Shown here piece by piece: positions 26,530-37,239 of a DNA stretch of 64,000 bases. The notes below the pieces were generated by a model, which was not told the origin of the DNA, ran no database searches, and saw only the letters and a program-made list of their open reading frames with translations. The translations under genes and the position numbers were made by a program. This stretch comes from Mycobacterium sp. Aquia_216 (GTDB taxonomy: Bacteria; Actinomycetota; Actinomycetes; Mycobacteriales; Mycobacteriaceae): positions 2,976,001 through 3,040,000 of the forward strand of contig NZ_CP113529.1 in NCBI RefSeq assembly GCF_026723865.1. The letters run 5' to 3'. How positions within the stretch are numbered: the first letter of the stretch is position 1; each line of letters opens with the position of its first letter.

Positions 26530-28101
26530 TCAGCGCGTCGATTTGACAACCTGCGAGTAGTGGAACTGCCACCGCTCGACGATGTGAAAGCCGAGGTAGC
26601 TCGGGAATCGATACGCGGGGGCGCGGCCGAATATGCCCGGTGACAACGCTTGTCCGACTTGGTGATCGGGGAACGACTTGTCGTAGTTGGTGATGGTCCA
26701 CAACGTGGTGCATTTGTTGATCTTGGCCGTCGTCAGCCACACCGCCACGTGACCGTCCCACAGCGAACCGACCTTCGGGCCGTAGACACCGCGCTCCACG
26801 TCAATCAGCGATCGATACGCCGCCGGTCGGGTCGCCAGCAGGGCACGGATCGGACCCGGCCGCCACGGCACCGTGTTATCCGCCAGCAGGCAATCCCCTG
26901 GAGCGGCGTGCGAGCTGATCACATCGGCCACCTGGCTGTAGTCCCAGCCTTCCTTGGCGTACGGCCAGCGCTGGACGAACAGGTAATCCGGCACCGCCGC
27001 GACCACGAACAGCAGCACGACACCGACAATGGGCCACCGCCGGCGCGCCACGGTGATGATGCAGATTGCCAGCAGAACGGCCATCGCGGGGGTGGTCAGG
27101 ATCAGGTAGCGCGGAAAATACATCGGCTCGCCGATCGCCGAATAGACCACGACGGCGGCGGTGGGCAGCACGATCCACCCGACGCAGATGATCACCAGGC
27201 GGCGCATCTCGCCGGCCGGGGCGGGCGCGCCGAGCAGTCGGGCGACGATCGCGGCCACCATGACGACGGCGCTGAGCACCGCGAACGGAACGCTGTGGTC
27301 GAAGTACTGCCGCTGCGTGATGTCGAAGGCGTAGTGCCAGCTGACCGGGAAAAGCCAGTCGACCTGAAATGCCTGACCATGCGCGAACACGATGAACGGC
27401 GTCATGGCGCCCAACGCGACGGCCGTGCTGGCCGCCCACCAGATGGCCGGGGACCTCAGGGCGCCCTTGGGCGCCAGCAACGGCAGCATCGCCGCGTAGA
27501 CGAGGACCAGCAGGATCAGGTTGAGGCTCAGCAGAATCGACACCATCAGCGAGACGGCGTAGCCCACCCACAGCCGCGGCCGATTGCGCCGCACCGCGGT
27601 GACCAGCAGAACGGTCAGCCAGATCGCCGCGGCCACCGACAAGGCATACGAGCGAGCTTCGATCCCCGCCCACGTGGTGCGCGGCAGGATCGCGAAGACG
27701 ACGCCCGCGCATACCGCGGTGCCGCGTCCCGGGGTGAATTTCCTGGTGAACACGACGACACCGGCGGCAGCGGCACCGATCGCGAGGGCGCTTGGAACCC
27801 GCGACCAGAATTCGGTCGGCGGAAAGACAGTGAACCATCCGTGCATCACCAGGTAGTACAGGCCGTGCACGGCGTCGATGTGGCCCAGCAGTCGCCATAA
27901 TTCGGGCAAAGTCCGGCTCGCCGCGGCCGAGATCGTGGCTCCCTCGTCGAACCACAGCGAAGGCCGACTGGCCCAGGCGCCGCTGATGACGGCGGCCAGA
28001 ACGGCCACCGCCAACGGGTCGAGCAATCGGCCACGCGTGGGCGCCGGCCCGGATTGGGCAACGACATCCGAAGAGCGCTGCTCGAGGGCGGACGTAGCCA
28101 T
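26530..28101 (-). CDS. GT-C mannosyltransferase, CapA-like (Rv1635c-like)
   Basis: 523 residues, an ArnT/PMT-like polyprenyl-phosphate sugar transferase in the plasma membrane. The catalytic acidic pair is in LWFDEGATIS in the first extracytoplasmic loop; ~11 helices follow, then a C-terminal soluble tail with two cysteines (APGDCLLADN, INKCTTLW). The orthologue Rv1635c/MT1671 adds the first mannose of the mannose caps of lipoarabinomannan. ATG 28101 is chosen; TACAGT (28112-28117) lies 10 bases upstream. A GTG at 28125 would add eight residues. Confidence 0.88.
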   Translation of the reverse strand: MATSALEQRSSDVVAQSGPAPTRGRLLDPLAVAVLAAVISGAWASRPSLWFDEGATISAAASRTLPELWRLLGHIDAVHGLYYLVMHGWFTVFPPTEFWSRVPSALAIGAAAAGVVVFTRKFTPGRGTAVCAGVVFAILPRTTWAGIEARSYALSVAAAIWLTVLLVTAVRRNRPRLWVGYAVSLMVSILLSLNLILLVLVYAAMLPLLAPKGALRSPAIWWAASTAVALGAMTPFIVFAHGQAFQVDWLFPVSWHYAFDITQRQYFDHSVPFAVLSAVVMVAAIVARLLGAPAPAGEMRRLVIICVGWIVLPTAAVVVYSAIGEPMYFPRYLILTTPAMAVLLAICIITVARRRWPIVGVVLLFVVAAVPDYLFVQRWPYAKEGWDYSQVADVISSHAAPGDCLLADNTVPWRPGPIRALLATRPAAYRSLIDVERGVYGPKVGSLWDGHVAVWLTTAKINKCTTLWTITNYDKSFPDHQVGQALSPGIFGRAPAYRFPSYLGFHIVERWQFHYSQVVKSTR

Positions 28102-28419
28102 GGTGCTTGTCACTGTAAGGCGCACCGGATCGACCTGGTCACCAGCAGTGGGCCCCGCTGGGCGCAGCGCCGCCGAGCGCGGCTCGACGTCCTGGTTCGC
28201 TGCGCCCGTCGCTCCCGGAAAACGCCGCGATGCAAGGCCTTCCGGTCTGGGTGGGGGCAGTTCATGGCCTCATTATCGGGAATAGGGGCCGTTGCTGCAG
28301 CGTGGCGCGGTAAATGGAGGCTTGCGCCACGCGGCAACTGTGTGGTTAATCTGACCCATCTGGATCGGACAACGCGCTACTGTCTTGGGGTTGGCCTGGC
28401 AAACGACACTGGAGGGTTA
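28102..28419. other. Divergent promoter region between CapA-like and USP genes
   Basis: 318 bases. On the minus strand TACAGT (28112-28117) can serve the mannosyltransferase. On the plus strand GGAGGG (28411-28416) is a strong ribosome site for the USP gene and TACTGT (28378-28383) is a possible -10. The plus-strand frame of the USP gene stays open upstream to 28054 but has no start signal there. I see no other gene. Confidence 0.5.
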
Positions 28420-28863
28420 ATGTCCGCTTATCGGACCGTGGTGGTCGGCACTGATGGTTCAGATTCATCGTTGCGTGCTGTCGAACGGGCGGCCACCATC
28501 GCCGGGCCGGACGCGAAGCTGATCGTCGCATCGGCGTACCTACCCCAGCAACAGGACGGCCGGGCCGCCGACGTCCTGAAGGATGAAAGCTACAAGGTGT
28601 CGGGCACCGCCCCGATTTACGCGATCTTGCAGGACGCAAAAGAGCGGGCGCACAAGGCCGGTGCGAAGAACGTCGAGGAGCGACCCATCGTCGGCGCACC
28701 CGTCGACGCCCTGGTCAGCCTCGCCGAAGATGTCAAAGCCGACCTGCTGGTCGTCGGCAATGTCGGGCTGAGCACCATCGCGGGCCGCTTGTTGGGCTCG
28801 GTGCCGGCCAACGTGTCACGCCGGGCCAAGGTCGACGTGCTGATCGTGCACACCACGTCCTGA
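28420..28863 (+). CDS. Universal stress protein, UspA family (Rv1636-like)
   Basis: 147 residues, a single Usp domain: VVVGTDGSDSSLRAVERA at the N terminus and the nucleotide-binding loop LLVVGNVGLSTIAGRLLGSVPANVSRRA (read GNVGL, GSVPANVSRRA) at the C terminus. The M. tuberculosis orthologue Rv1636 is an abundant cytosolic protein that binds cAMP, which fits the cyclases nearby. Start is fixed by GGAGGG four bases before the ATG at 28420. Confidence 0.93.
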   Translation: MSAYRTVVVGTDGSDSSLRAVERAATIAGPDAKLIVASAYLPQQQDGRAADVLKDESYKVSGTAPIYAILQDAKERAHKAGAKNVEERPIVGAPVDALVSLAEDVKADLLVVGNVGLSTIAGRLLGSVPANVSRRAKVDVLIVHTTS

Positions 28864-28928
28864 CGGCAGGACTTTTCGCACGTCCGCGGCTTCCCGGCCC
28901 CTAGCGCCCAGAGCACCGACGCCGGTGG

Positions 28929-29606
28929 CTACCAGCCTCGCTGGCGCCATTCGCTCAGATGAGGGCGTTCGGCACCCAACACTGTGTCGTCGCCGTGGCC
29001 GGGATAGATCACGGTGGAATCCGAGTACACCTCGAACACCCGGCTGGTGACGTCGTCGAGCAGCTGGGTGAAGTCGCCCTTCCGCCACGTCTTGCCCACC
29101 CCACCGGGGAAGAGGCAGTCGCCGGTGAACAACTGTGTGACGCCGCCCGTCGCCGGCCCGTCGAGGGCCAGCGCGATCGATCCGGGGGTGTGCCCGCGCA
29201 GGTGAATGACGTCGAACGTCAGCTCGCCGATTTGCACGGTGTCACCGTTGGCCAGCAAGCGATCAGGTTTGACGGGCAGCGGTTCGGCGTCGATCTCGTG
29301 GCAGGCGGTCGGCGCACCCGTGGCGGCGGCCACGGCCTCCAGCGCTTGCCAATGATCGAAGTGCTGATGGCTGGTCACGATCAGGGACAGCGTCGGGGCG
29401 TTCCGTTTGACGAGGTCGATCAGGACGTCGGCGTCGTTGGCGGCGTCGATCAGCAGTGTTTCCCCGGTCGAGGAACATGTCACCAGGTAGGCGTTGTTAT
29501 CCATGGGACCCACCGACGCCTTGATGATCGTGACCCCGGGCAGGTTGCGACGGGCCGCGGTACCAGGGTCGACGTGTCCGGTGTAGTTGTCGTCCACGGC
29601 CGTCAT
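28929..29606 (-). CDS. Metallo-beta-lactamase-fold hydrolase, glyoxalase II-like (Rv1637c-like)
   Basis: 225 residues with the metal-binding signature TSHQHFDH, a downstream histidine in LRGHTPGS, the bridging aspartate in TGDCLFPGG and the last histidine in YPGHGDD. These fit two-metal hydrolases acting on thioesters such as S-lactoyl compounds; mycobacteria lack glutathione, so the true substrate is uncertain. Start at 29606 (MTAVDD); a longer frame to 29657 is rich in arginine and unlikely. Confidence 0.88.
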   Translation of the reverse strand: MTAVDDNYTGHVDPGTAARRNLPGVTIIKASVGPMDNNAYLVTCSSTGETLLIDAANDADVLIDLVKRNAPTLSLIVTSHQHFDHWQALEAVAAATGAPTACHEIDAEPLPVKPDRLLANGDTVQIGELTFDVIHLRGHTPGSIALALDGPATGGVTQLFTGDCLFPGGVGKTWRKGDFTQLLDDVTSRVFEVYSDSTVIYPGHGDDTVLGAERPHLSEWRQRGW

Positions 29607-29785
29607 GTGCGCCACTCCTCGATCCCGGCTGCGCCGCCATGGGCGTCGTCGGCGCAAGTCATACCGCTCACGCTACAAGGTCGCTGGCCTGGGATGGGCG
29701 TCTTGTCGGTGGGGGCACCTAGCATGGAATGCGCCGTGCGCAGTAGCCGTCGTTCGGCCAGCAAAAGTTTCGGAAAGGGGCAGCC

Positions 29786-32716
29786 TTGGCTGACCGCCTG
29801 ATCGTCAAGGGCGCTCGCGAGCACAACCTGCGCGGCGTCGACCTCGACCTGCCGCGCGACTCGTTGATCGTCTTCACCGGGCTGTCCGGATCGGGCAAGT
29901 CGTCCCTGGCCTTCGACACGATCTTCGCCGAGGGTCAGCGCCGCTACGTCGAATCGCTGTCGGCCTATGCGCGCCAATTCCTGGGGCAGATGGACAAGCC
30001 GGACGTCGACTTCATCGAGGGTCTGTCGCCGGCGGTGTCCATCGACCAGAAATCGACGAACCGCAACCCCAGATCGACTGTCGGCACGATCACGGAGGTG
30101 TACGACTACCTGCGGTTGCTGTATGCGCGGGCGGGCACCCCGCACTGCCCGACCTGTGGCGAGCGGATCGCCCGTCAGACCCCGCAACAAATCGTCGATC
30201 AGGTGCTGGCGATGGCGGAGGGCACCCGATTCCTGGTGCTCGCTCCCGTGGTCCGTACCCGCAAGGGCGAGTTCGCCGACCTGTTCGACAAGCTCAACGC
30301 GCAGGGCTACAGCCGGGTGCGGGTCGACGGCGTGGTGCACCCGCTGACCGATCCGCCGAAGCTGAAAAAGCAAGAGAAGCACGACATCGAGGTGGTGGTG
30401 GATCGTCTCACCGTCAAGGTCGCGGCCAAGCAGCGGCTCACCGACTCGGTGGAGACCGCGCTGAACCTGGCCGACGGCATCGTGGTGCTGGAATTTCCCG
30501 ACGGCGGGGACGAAGAGCACGACTCACCGCGCGAGCAGCGGTTCTCCGAGAAGCTGGCCTGCCCCAACGGGCATCCGCTGGCCGTCGACGATCTGGAACC
30601 GCGATCGTTCTCCTTCAACTCGCCCTACGGCGCCTGCCCGGAATGTGTGGGCTTGGGAATCCGCAAAGAGGTCGACCCGGATCTGGTGGTGCCGGACCCG
30701 GAGCGCACCCTGGCCGAGGGCGCGGTGGCGCCGTGGTCGTCGGGTCACACCGCGGAGTACTTCACCCGGATGATGGCCGGGCTCGGCGAGGAGCTGGGAT
30801 TCGACGTCGACACGCCGTGGCGCAAACTTCCGGCCAAGGCCCGCAAGGCGATTCTCGAGGGTTCGGATCACCAGGTGCATGTGCGGTACCGCAACCGGTA
30901 CGGCCGAACCCGTTCGTACTACGCCGATTTCGAAGGCGTGCTGGCGTTCCTGCAGCGCAAGATGGAGCAGACCGAGTCCGAGCAGATGAAGGAACGCTAC
31001 GAGGGCTTCATGCGTGACGTGCCCTGCCCGGTGTGTGAAGGGACGCGGCTCAAGCCGGAGATTCTGGCGGTGTCGCTGACGGGGGAGTCTGGGGGGGAGC
31101 CGGCTGCGAAGTCCATCGCCGAGGTCTGCGAGCTGTCCATCTCGGATTGTTCGGATTTCCTCAACGCGCTCGCGCTCGGTGCTCGGGAGCAGGCGATCGC
31201 CGGGCAGGTCCTCAAAGAAATCCAGTCGCGGCTGGGCTTTCTGCTTGACGTGGGGTTGGAGTACCTGTCGCTGTCCCGGGCGGCTGCCACGCTATCCGGC
31301 GGGGAGGCCCAACGCATTCGGCTGGCCACCCAGATCGGCTCAGGTCTCGTCGGCGTGCTGTACGTTCTCGACGAGCCGTCCATCGGACTGCACCAGCGCG
31401 ACAACCGGCGCCTCATCGAAACACTCACGCGTCTAAGGGCTTTGGGCAACACGTTGATCGTCGTCGAGCATGACGAGGACACCATCGCGCATGCCGACTG
31501 GGTTGTCGACATCGGGCCGGGCGCCGGCGAGCACGGCGGCAAAATCGTGCACAGCGGGACCTATCAGGAGCTGCTGGTCAACCAGGATTCGATCACCGGT
31601 GCCTACCTGTCGGGCCGGGAAAGCATTGCCACGCCCACGCATCGGCGTTCGGTTGACCGGAAGCGTCAGCTGACCGTCGTCGGGGCGCGCGAGCACAACC
31701 TGCGCGGCATCGACGTCTCGTTTCCGCTGGGCGTGCTGACCTCGGTGACCGGTGTGTCCGGTTCCGGCAAGTCGACGTTGGTCAACGACATTCTGGCGGC
31801 CGTGTTGGCCAACCGTCTCAACGGCGCCCGGCAGGTCCCGGGCCGGCATACCCGGGTCACCGGGCTGGACCATCTGGACAAGCTGGTGCGGGTGGACCAG
31901 TCGCCGATCGGCCGCACGCCGCGCTCCAACCCCGCCACCTACACCGGGGTGTTCGACAAGATCCGTACCTTGTTCGCCGCGACTACCGAGGCGAAAGTCC
32001 GTGGCTACCAACCAGGTCGGTTCTCGTTCAACGTCAAGGGCGGTCGCTGCGAAGCCTGCACTGGTGACGGCACGATCAAGATCGAGATGAACTTCCTGCC
32101 CGACGTGTATGTGCCGTGTGAGGTGTGCCAGGGCGCCCGCTACAACCGGGAAACCCTCGAGGTGCACTACAAGGGCAAGACCATCTCCGAAGTGCTGGAC
32201 ATGTCGATCGAGGAAGCGGCGGAGTTCTTCGAACCGATCAGCGGCATTCACCGGTACCTGCGCACGCTGGTCGACGTGGGACTCGGTTACGTCCGGCTGG
32301 GGCAGCCCGCACCGACTCTCTCGGGGGGTGAGGCGCAGCGTGTCAAGCTGGCGTCCGAATTGCAGAAGCGTTCGACCGGGCGCACGATCTACATCCTCGA
32401 CGAACCCACCACCGGGTTGCATTTCGACGACATCCGCAAGCTGCTCAACGTCATCAATGGCCTTGTCGACAAAGGCAATACGGTGATCGTCATCGAGCAC
32501 AACCTGGACGTGATCAAGACGTCGGACTGGATCGTCGACATGGGACCGGAGGGTGGCTCCGAAGGCGGAACCGTTGTGGCCGAAGGGACTCCCGAGGATG
32601 TCGCCGCGGTGCCCGAAAGCTACACCGGGAAGTTTCTTGCCGAGGTCGTCGGCCGAAGCACCCCGCCGGCCAGAGCGCCGGCGCGCACCAACCGGCGCCG
32701 CAAAGTCAGCGCCTAA
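29786..32716 (+). CDS. uvrA: Excinuclease ABC subunit A
   Basis: Damage-recognition ATPase of nucleotide excision repair, 976 residues. Two ABC modules have Walker [14 protein letters not shown] and [13 protein letters not shown] and signatures [12 protein letters not shown] and [12 protein letters not shown]. Zinc sites are CPTCG (with [11 protein letters not shown] and CPECVGLG) and CEACTGDG with [10 protein letters not shown]. The TTG start at 29786 is supported by GGAAAGGGG upstream and by the conserved [15 protein letters not shown]. The 3' end overlaps the convergent acyltransferase stop by 4 bases. Confidence 0.97.
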   Translation: MADRLIVKGAREHNLRGVDLDLPRDSLIVFTGLSGSGKSSLAFDTIFAEGQRRYVESLSAYARQFLGQMDKPDVDFIEGLSPAVSIDQKSTNRNPRSTVGTITEVYDYLRLLYARAGTPHCPTCGERIARQTPQQIVDQVLAMAEGTRFLVLAPVVRTRKGEFADLFDKLNAQGYSRVRVDGVVHPLTDPPKLKKQEKHDIEVVVDRLTVKVAAKQRLTDSVETALNLADGIVVLEFPDGGDEEHDSPREQRFSEKLACPNGHPLAVDDLEPRSFSFNSPYGACPECVGLGIRKEVDPDLVVPDPERTLAEGAVAPWSSGHTAEYFTRMMAGLGEELGFDVDTPWRKLPAKARKAILEGSDHQVHVRYRNRYGRTRSYYADFEGVLAFLQRKMEQTESEQMKERYEGFMRDVPCPVCEGTRLKPEILAVSLTGESGGEPAAKSIAEVCELSISDCSDFLNALALGAREQAIAGQVLKEIQSRLGFLLDVGLEYLSLSRAAATLSGGEAQRIRLATQIGSGLVGVLYVLDEPSIGLHQRDNRRLIETLTRLRALGNTLIVVEHDEDTIAHADWVVDIGPGAGEHGGKIVHSGTYQELLVNQDSITGAYLSGRESIATPTHRRSVDRKRQLTVVGAREHNLRGIDVSFPLGVLTSVTGVSGSGKSTLVNDILAAVLANRLNGARQVPGRHTRVTGLDHLDKLVRVDQSPIGRTPRSNPATYTGVFDKIRTLFAATTEAKVRGYQPGRFSFNVKGGRCEACTGDGTIKIEMNFLPDVYVPCEVCQGARYNRETLEVHYKGKTISEVLDMSIEEAAEFFEPISGIHRYLRTLVDVGLGYVRLGQPAPTLSGGEAQRVKLASELQKRSTGRTIYILDEPTTGLHFDDIRKLLNVINGLVDKGNTVIVIEHNLDVIKTSDWIVDMGPEGGSEGGTVVAEGTPEDVAAVPESYTGKFLAEVVGRSTPPARAPARTNRRRKVSA

Positions 32717-34170
32717 GACCCGGCGAGCGGCGCAGAGCCGGCGCCTGCCAGCAACTCGTCAAAAGCCTCCTGCATGCATTCGGCATACTTGGCCGGGTCC
32801 GGTAAGGCGTCGCGATCCGCGGTAGCGCTGATCGACAACATCCCGTTGTAACTGGCGACCACATGGATGAGGTTCAAGCCACCCACCAGCGGCCCGAGAC
32901 CGGCGACGCGGACGAGTCGGGCACCGCTGAAGTAGAGCGGTTCGTCGGGGCCCCGAACATTGGTGACCGTCGTGTTGGCGATCGTCGGGCCGGAGAACGG
33001 AAGCGCGCTCGCTGCTTTCGCCGTCAACCCGAGCAGTGAAGTCGGAACGGTGCCAATCAATTCGAGGATCTGGGTTTGGGTCGCCGATTCCGACTCGGCG
33101 CGGCTTCCCCCGGTCGCTTCGGCGATCGCTTCGAGCCGTTTGAGCGGATCAGCGATATCGGTGCCGAGCGTTTGCAGCCGGCCGAACAGATCGTTCCCGT
33201 TGTCGGTCGTATCGCCCGCGTTGCGCATTGACATCGGGCAGGCCGCGACGAGCGATTCGTCAGGCAGCTCGCCGTGGCTATCCAGATAGGCGCGAAGGGC
33301 GCCGCCGACGTAGGCAAGGGCGACATCGTTGATCGTCGCGCCGGGCACGCTGGCCTTGATCCGTTTAAAATCGGCGAGATCGTGGAATCGGGCCTCGAAG
33401 ACCCGATGTGGCGAGACTGTCTGGTTGAAACGGGTCTTCGGCGGAAACGATGGAACCCCGCCGCCCGCGACCCTGCTCACGGCACCCCTGATCAGCATGC
33501 CCGGCAGACCGGCCAGGCCGCGCACCGCATGGGGAGCGCTCGCGGCCAGAACGCGACTCGTCCGCAACGGTTGCAGCGCCGCATTGATCGCCGCGCGCGA
33601 GAGTAGTTCTGCCGTCGAGGGGAGGGGACCGGGCCGCCAGGGCCTGTCGGGTTGCGCGGGCCGGGGGCTGTCGGCGGCAAGGTCGTGCAATGCCGCGATC
33701 ATCTGAACGCTCGCCATCCCGTCGACCGCACAGTGGTGCAGCTTCAACGCCATGGCGAACGAGCCCGTGGGTACTCCCGGCACGGAATTCAGCCCCTCGA
33801 TCACGGTGATCTCCCAGGGCGGGCGCCGCAAGTCGATCTGCCGGGCATGAAGCCGCGCAATCTGGATACAGAGTTGTCGCCAGTCACCGGGCTGCGGCAA
33901 CCCGATATGACGGACGTGGTACTCAAGGTCGAAGTTCGGGTCGTCCACCCAGTAGGGCCTGGGCAAACCACCGGGCAGCTCGGTCAGCCGGCGCCGAAAA
34001 ACATCCGCCAGGTGCAGCCGGGCGTCGAGTTCCTCGAGAATTCCCTTGAAGGTCACCTTGCCGCCAGGCGCGGTCGACGGGTCATAGATCAGCAGCAGCT
34101 GAATCTGTAGCGGCGTCGCCGGCGTCTCCGCGCGCAACATCATGTCGTCGGTCCAACTCAGTTGCCGCAT
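32713..34170 (-). CDS. WS/DGAT-family acyltransferase
   Basis: Wax ester synthase/diacylglycerol acyltransferase, 485 residues, making triacylglycerol or wax esters from acyl-CoA. The catalytic HHxxxDG motif is intact at ~145-151 (HHCAVDG) and the conserved [13 protein letters not shown] block is at ~290. Typical mycobacterial start ([22 protein letters not shown] in parts). Mycobacteria have many paralogues; I cannot say which Tgs subgroup. It is the first gene of the insertion that follows uvrA and sits beside two desaturase genes, suggesting a local lipid-storage theme. Confidence 0.92.
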   Translation of the reverse strand: MRQLSWTDDMMLRAETPATPLQIQLLLIYDPSTAPGGKVTFKGILEELDARLHLADVFRRRLTELPGGLPRPYWVDDPNFDLEYHVRHIGLPQPGDWRQLCIQIARLHARQIDLRRPPWEITVIEGLNSVPGVPTGSFAMALKLHHCAVDGMASVQMIAALHDLAADSPRPAQPDRPWRPGPLPSTAELLSRAAINAALQPLRTSRVLAASAPHAVRGLAGLPGMLIRGAVSRVAGGGVPSFPPKTRFNQTVSPHRVFEARFHDLADFKRIKASVPGATINDVALAYVGGALRAYLDSHGELPDESLVAACPMSMRNAGDTTDNGNDLFGRLQTLGTDIADPLKRLEAIAEATGGSRAESESATQTQILELIGTVPTSLLGLTAKAASALPFSGPTIANTTVTNVRGPDEPLYFSGARLVRVAGLGPLVGGLNLIHVVASYNGMLSISATADRDALPDPAKYAECMQEAFDELLAGAGSAPLAGS

Positions 34171-34610
34171 TGGCGCCCCCTTGCGCTCGCTCCTGTGGTC
34201 AGCGTAGGCCGATCAGCTTGCATTGCGAGAAAATCACGACCAGGCACCGGAAAGCATTCCCATATCCGCATATCGGGCGCCTCATGTAGCCTCATAGATC
34301 GATCAACGCCCAGGGGGTGAGGCAGGTGCTTGAACAGATGGCTCAGCCGTGCCCCGGACCACTATGTTCCGGGGAGGGCTTTGCGCGGTGCGCCGCCCTG
34401 CCGCCCGACTCAGGTGGCTCGGCGCCGCGGTTCCGCTGTGCCGATTGAGACATTCTCGCTGAGCTGACCTCGCGCCTATCTTCGTCGCGCGCAACGAACC
34501 ACCCAAACAGATCGGACGTCCCCACAATGCTGCGGCTTGCAGGCCTTCCTCGACTGTGCATCGCCGCGCCAACGCCCCGCGCCTCTGCGCGCGAATTGCG
34601 TTGAGCGTCA
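34171..34610. other. Intergenic region, divergent promoters, one hairpin
   Basis: 440 bases between the divergent acyltransferase and first desaturase genes. CCCCGGA (34352-34358) and TCCGGGG (34368-34374) form a perfect 7-bp stem with a 9-base loop. Minus-strand open frames here lack start signals and domains. No gene seen. Confidence 0.45.
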
Positions 34611-35813
34611 ATGGCCATCACTGACGTTCCGGAATATGCCCATCTAAACGACGCAGATCTCGACGAGTTCGGGGCCGCGCTGGACACGATCCGCTGTGAT
34701 ATCGAGTCCTCGCGCTGTGCCGCTGATCGGGTATACATCAAGCGTGCCATCGCTTTTCACCGATTTCTCGAAGTCGCGGCGAGGCTGATCATCGGACGCA
34801 GCAAGGGCAGGTTCGGCTGGGCGGTCGGAACCGCCGCGCTGGCCGCGGCCAAGTGCATCGAGAATATGGAACTCGGCCATAACATCAGCCACGGTCAATG
34901 GGATTGGATGAACGACCCCGAAATCCATTCCACGACCTGGGAATGGGACATGGCCGGTGTCGCATCGCATTGGCAGAATTCGCACAACTACAAGCATCAC
35001 GTGTTTTCGAACGTGGTCGGCGTCGACGACGACCTCGGTTTCCGCGTCCTGCGGGTGACCCGAGACGAGAAGTGGCAGCCACACGCCTGGACGCAGGCGG
35101 GGCGCGCTTTGTTGCTGGCGCTGTTGTTCGAGTGGGGCGTCGCACTGCACTGCCTGTTATCGATGCAGGAGCGCGAGACCACAGAAGCGGGTAGAACCGC
35201 ACACCGGAACGTGCTGCTCCACAAGATCGCTCGGCAGGTCGGCAAGGACTACGTGGTGTTTCCCGCGCTGAGCCGACGGCGGTGGTGGCGCACCCTGGGG
35301 GCCAACGTGGTCGCCAACGGTTTGCGCAATGTGTGGGCGTACATCGTCATTGTCTGCGGTCACTTCACCGACGGCGCGGAAAAGTTCACCCCGTCAGTAC
35401 TGGTGGACGAGACGAAGCCCGAATGGTATCTGCGGCAAATGCTGGGCACCGCGAACTTCCAGGCCGGGACGGTTATGGGGTTCATGTGCGGAAACCTCTG
35501 CTACCAAATCGAACATCACATGTTCCCTGACCTGCCGAGCAATCGGTACCCAGAAATCGCCGAGCGGGTCCGCGCGTTGTGCGTCGCCTACGACCTGCCC
35601 TACACGACAGGCCCGTTGCATCGCCAGTTCCTGCTCACCGTGCGCACGATCTGCAAACTGTCGCTGCCGGACCGGTTTCTGACCGCCACCTCCGACGACG
35701 CGCCAGAGACCGCCTCCGAGCACAGGTTTCGGAACACACCGCTACGATCGCACTCCCCGGGCGTGGGGCGACGCGGACTGGCGACGGCAATACTCGCCCT
35801 TCGGACTACGTGA
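34611..35813 (+). CDS. Membrane fatty-acid desaturase, copy 1 (DesA3-like family)
   Basis: 400 residues. Three histidine boxes of di-iron membrane desaturases are present: HNISH (90-94), HNYKHH (125-130) and QIEHH (299-303), plus GHFTDG near 250. Likely introduces a double bond into acyl-CoA or phospholipid acyl chains at the membrane using oxygen and an electron-transfer partner. The N terminus (MAITDVPEYAHLNDADL) parallels copy 2. No good Shine-Dalgarno before the ATG. The 3' end overlaps the NYN gene by 8 bases. Confidence 0.9.
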   Translation: MAITDVPEYAHLNDADLDEFGAALDTIRCDIESSRCAADRVYIKRAIAFHRFLEVAARLIIGRSKGRFGWAVGTAALAAAKCIENMELGHNISHGQWDWMNDPEIHSTTWEWDMAGVASHWQNSHNYKHHVFSNVVGVDDDLGFRVLRVTRDEKWQPHAWTQAGRALLLALLFEWGVALHCLLSMQERETTEAGRTAHRNVLLHKIARQVGKDYVVFPALSRRRWWRTLGANVVANGLRNVWAYIVIVCGHFTDGAEKFTPSVLVDETKPEWYLRQMLGTANFQAGTVMGFMCGNLCYQIEHHMFPDLPSNRYPEIAERVRALCVAYDLPYTTGPLHRQFLLTVRTICKLSLPDRFLTATSDDAPETASEHRFRNTPLRSHSPGVGRRGLATAILALRTT

Positions 35814-36681
35814 CCGTATCGCCGCGCAGCCGTACCAGGCGCGTGGTGCTGGTCTCGTCGAGGTCGACGAGGTCGGAGCGGGATCGCAGGAAATCGCTGA
35901 ATGACTTGAAGCCCAAGGATTTCTCGCTGAATGACGGGTCCATACGCTTCATCTGTGCTTTGACCGCCGAGTTGTGCAGCCACTCCGTGTCGTCCTTGTC
36001 CTGGCCGATGCGAAGGGCGCGTTCAAGCAACCCGGTGGCTGCGGCCTGCGCATCGGCTGGAGCCGGCTCGTCGTCGGACTCAGGCGTGCTCTGCCGCCGG
36101 CTGCGCTTCCTGGAGTCGGTGGATTGGACTGCGGCAGTGGGTATCCCGGGCAGTGCATCGTAGGTGACGAACTCGTCGCAGGCCGCGGCAAGGGATCGGC
36201 TGCTGGCACCGGCCACACCGATGCCGACGACGTAGCGACCGAGCCGCTTGCACCGCTGAGCCAACGCGATGTAGTCGGAGTCGCCGCCGACGATCACGAC
36301 GTGGGTCAGGTCGGGCAACCGGAACATATCCTCGACCGCGTCGACGGCCAGCCGGATGTCGGCTCCGTTCTTGCCGTACGCGGCGGCCGGGAACAGCTGA
36401 ACAAGATCGACCGCGCGGCCGACGAGCTGGCCGTGGTAGGCGGCGTTGACATCCGCGGACCAGTCCGCATAGGCGCGGGTGAGCACGAGTGTGCCGAACG
36501 ACGACGCGAAGTCAATGATGGCGCCGACGTCGACGGTCGCCAACTGCAGCCGCTCCGTCTCGAGACCCTTGATCTTGTCCTTCTGAAAGGAGTTTCGCCC
36601 GTGCACCTGGTCGTAGCGGGAGATCACGATGTTGTCGAAGTCGAGGTAGACCGCGACGCGGGTGGTGGCGGATTCGGTCAT
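35806..36681 (-). CDS. NYN-domain protein with C-terminal OST-HTH/LOTUS-like domain
   Basis: 291 residues. The N-terminal ~170 residues are a PIN-like NYN nuclease domain: first acidic site VYLDFDNI, then KNGADIRLAVDA and VVIVGGDSDYIALA, then GRYVVGIGVAGASS. A disordered basic/acidic linker (DSRKRSRRQSTPESDD) leads to a C-terminal ~75-residue domain (GQDKDDTEWLHNSAVKAQMKRMDPSF ... GFKSFSDFLRS, read in parts) typical of LOTUS-like RNA-binding modules. Likely an RNA nuclease or RNA-binding protein. It sits alone on the minus strand between two desaturase genes. Confidence 0.85.
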   Translation of the reverse strand: MTESATTRVAVYLDFDNIVISRYDQVHGRNSFQKDKIKGLETERLQLATVDVGAIIDFASSFGTLVLTRAYADWSADVNAAYHGQLVGRAVDLVQLFPAAAYGKNGADIRLAVDAVEDMFRLPDLTHVVIVGGDSDYIALAQRCKRLGRYVVGIGVAGASSRSLAAACDEFVTYDALPGIPTAAVQSTDSRKRSRRQSTPESDDEPAPADAQAAATGLLERALRIGQDKDDTEWLHNSAVKAQMKRMDPSFSEKSLGFKSFSDFLRSRSDLVDLDETSTTRLVRLRGDTVT

Positions 36682-37239
36682 CGCGCGTTCACCCCCCGGC
36701 CTACCGGGGTCGGTCTTTCGTCGAGAGCAGCCATCCGGTCATCGTGCGCCACGGAACCCAACCCATCAAGCTCGACACGGCGGTAACGATTGCGGTCGAT
36801 CACAGTGCGAACCAAACGGCGCGCCACCGTGTAGCGTGGTAGTAGTTGAGACTTTCAGCCAAGCCCATGTTGTTTGGGGTTTAAGGGCCATCTCTTCATC
36901 GTCGGCCTGCCACTGGCGTTGATGCAACGGATGGGACACGCGGTCGGCGACCGCCGGCACTACTACTAAGGAGCCAGAGTTACTCGGCGCGGCTGCCCGG
37001 CCAGCCACGGCTCCGCTTAGGAACAAGCTCGCTTCGGTCGGGCGATCTGCTGACCAAGCTCTCTTCATCAGGACTACGAATTGTACTGGTGTGCAAATCA
37101 ATTGGGTGCGGACCGTCGCCCAGCCAGCTATCGCGTTGAAGCCGTCGAGGCACCGGCCTCGGTTGCCGATAGGGCAACCCGTCGGTGACTCCGAGCTACT
37201 GGCTGTGGTCGACGCACCAAGCCCACGGAAGGACAAACC
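36682..37239. other. Intergenic region upstream of desaturase copy 2
   Basis: 558 bases between the divergent NYN and desaturase genes. It carries the promoter(s) and GGAAGGA just before the desaturase ATG. A plus-strand stretch (~36887-36970) encodes LFIVGLPLALMQRMGHAVG and ends in YY-stop, which looks like the tail of a lost membrane protein, but there is no start; I do not call it a gene. Confidence 0.4.

Noticed and set aside
28054..28419. Extended N terminus for the universal stress protein
   Set aside because: GGAGGG and ATG at 28420 fix the start, and the Usp fold begins right there; the upstream part has no family match.
36887..36970. Possible tail of a membrane protein (LFIVGLPLALMQRMGHAVG)
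   Set aside because: No start codon or upstream domain in frame; could be chance. Noted in the gap entry only.
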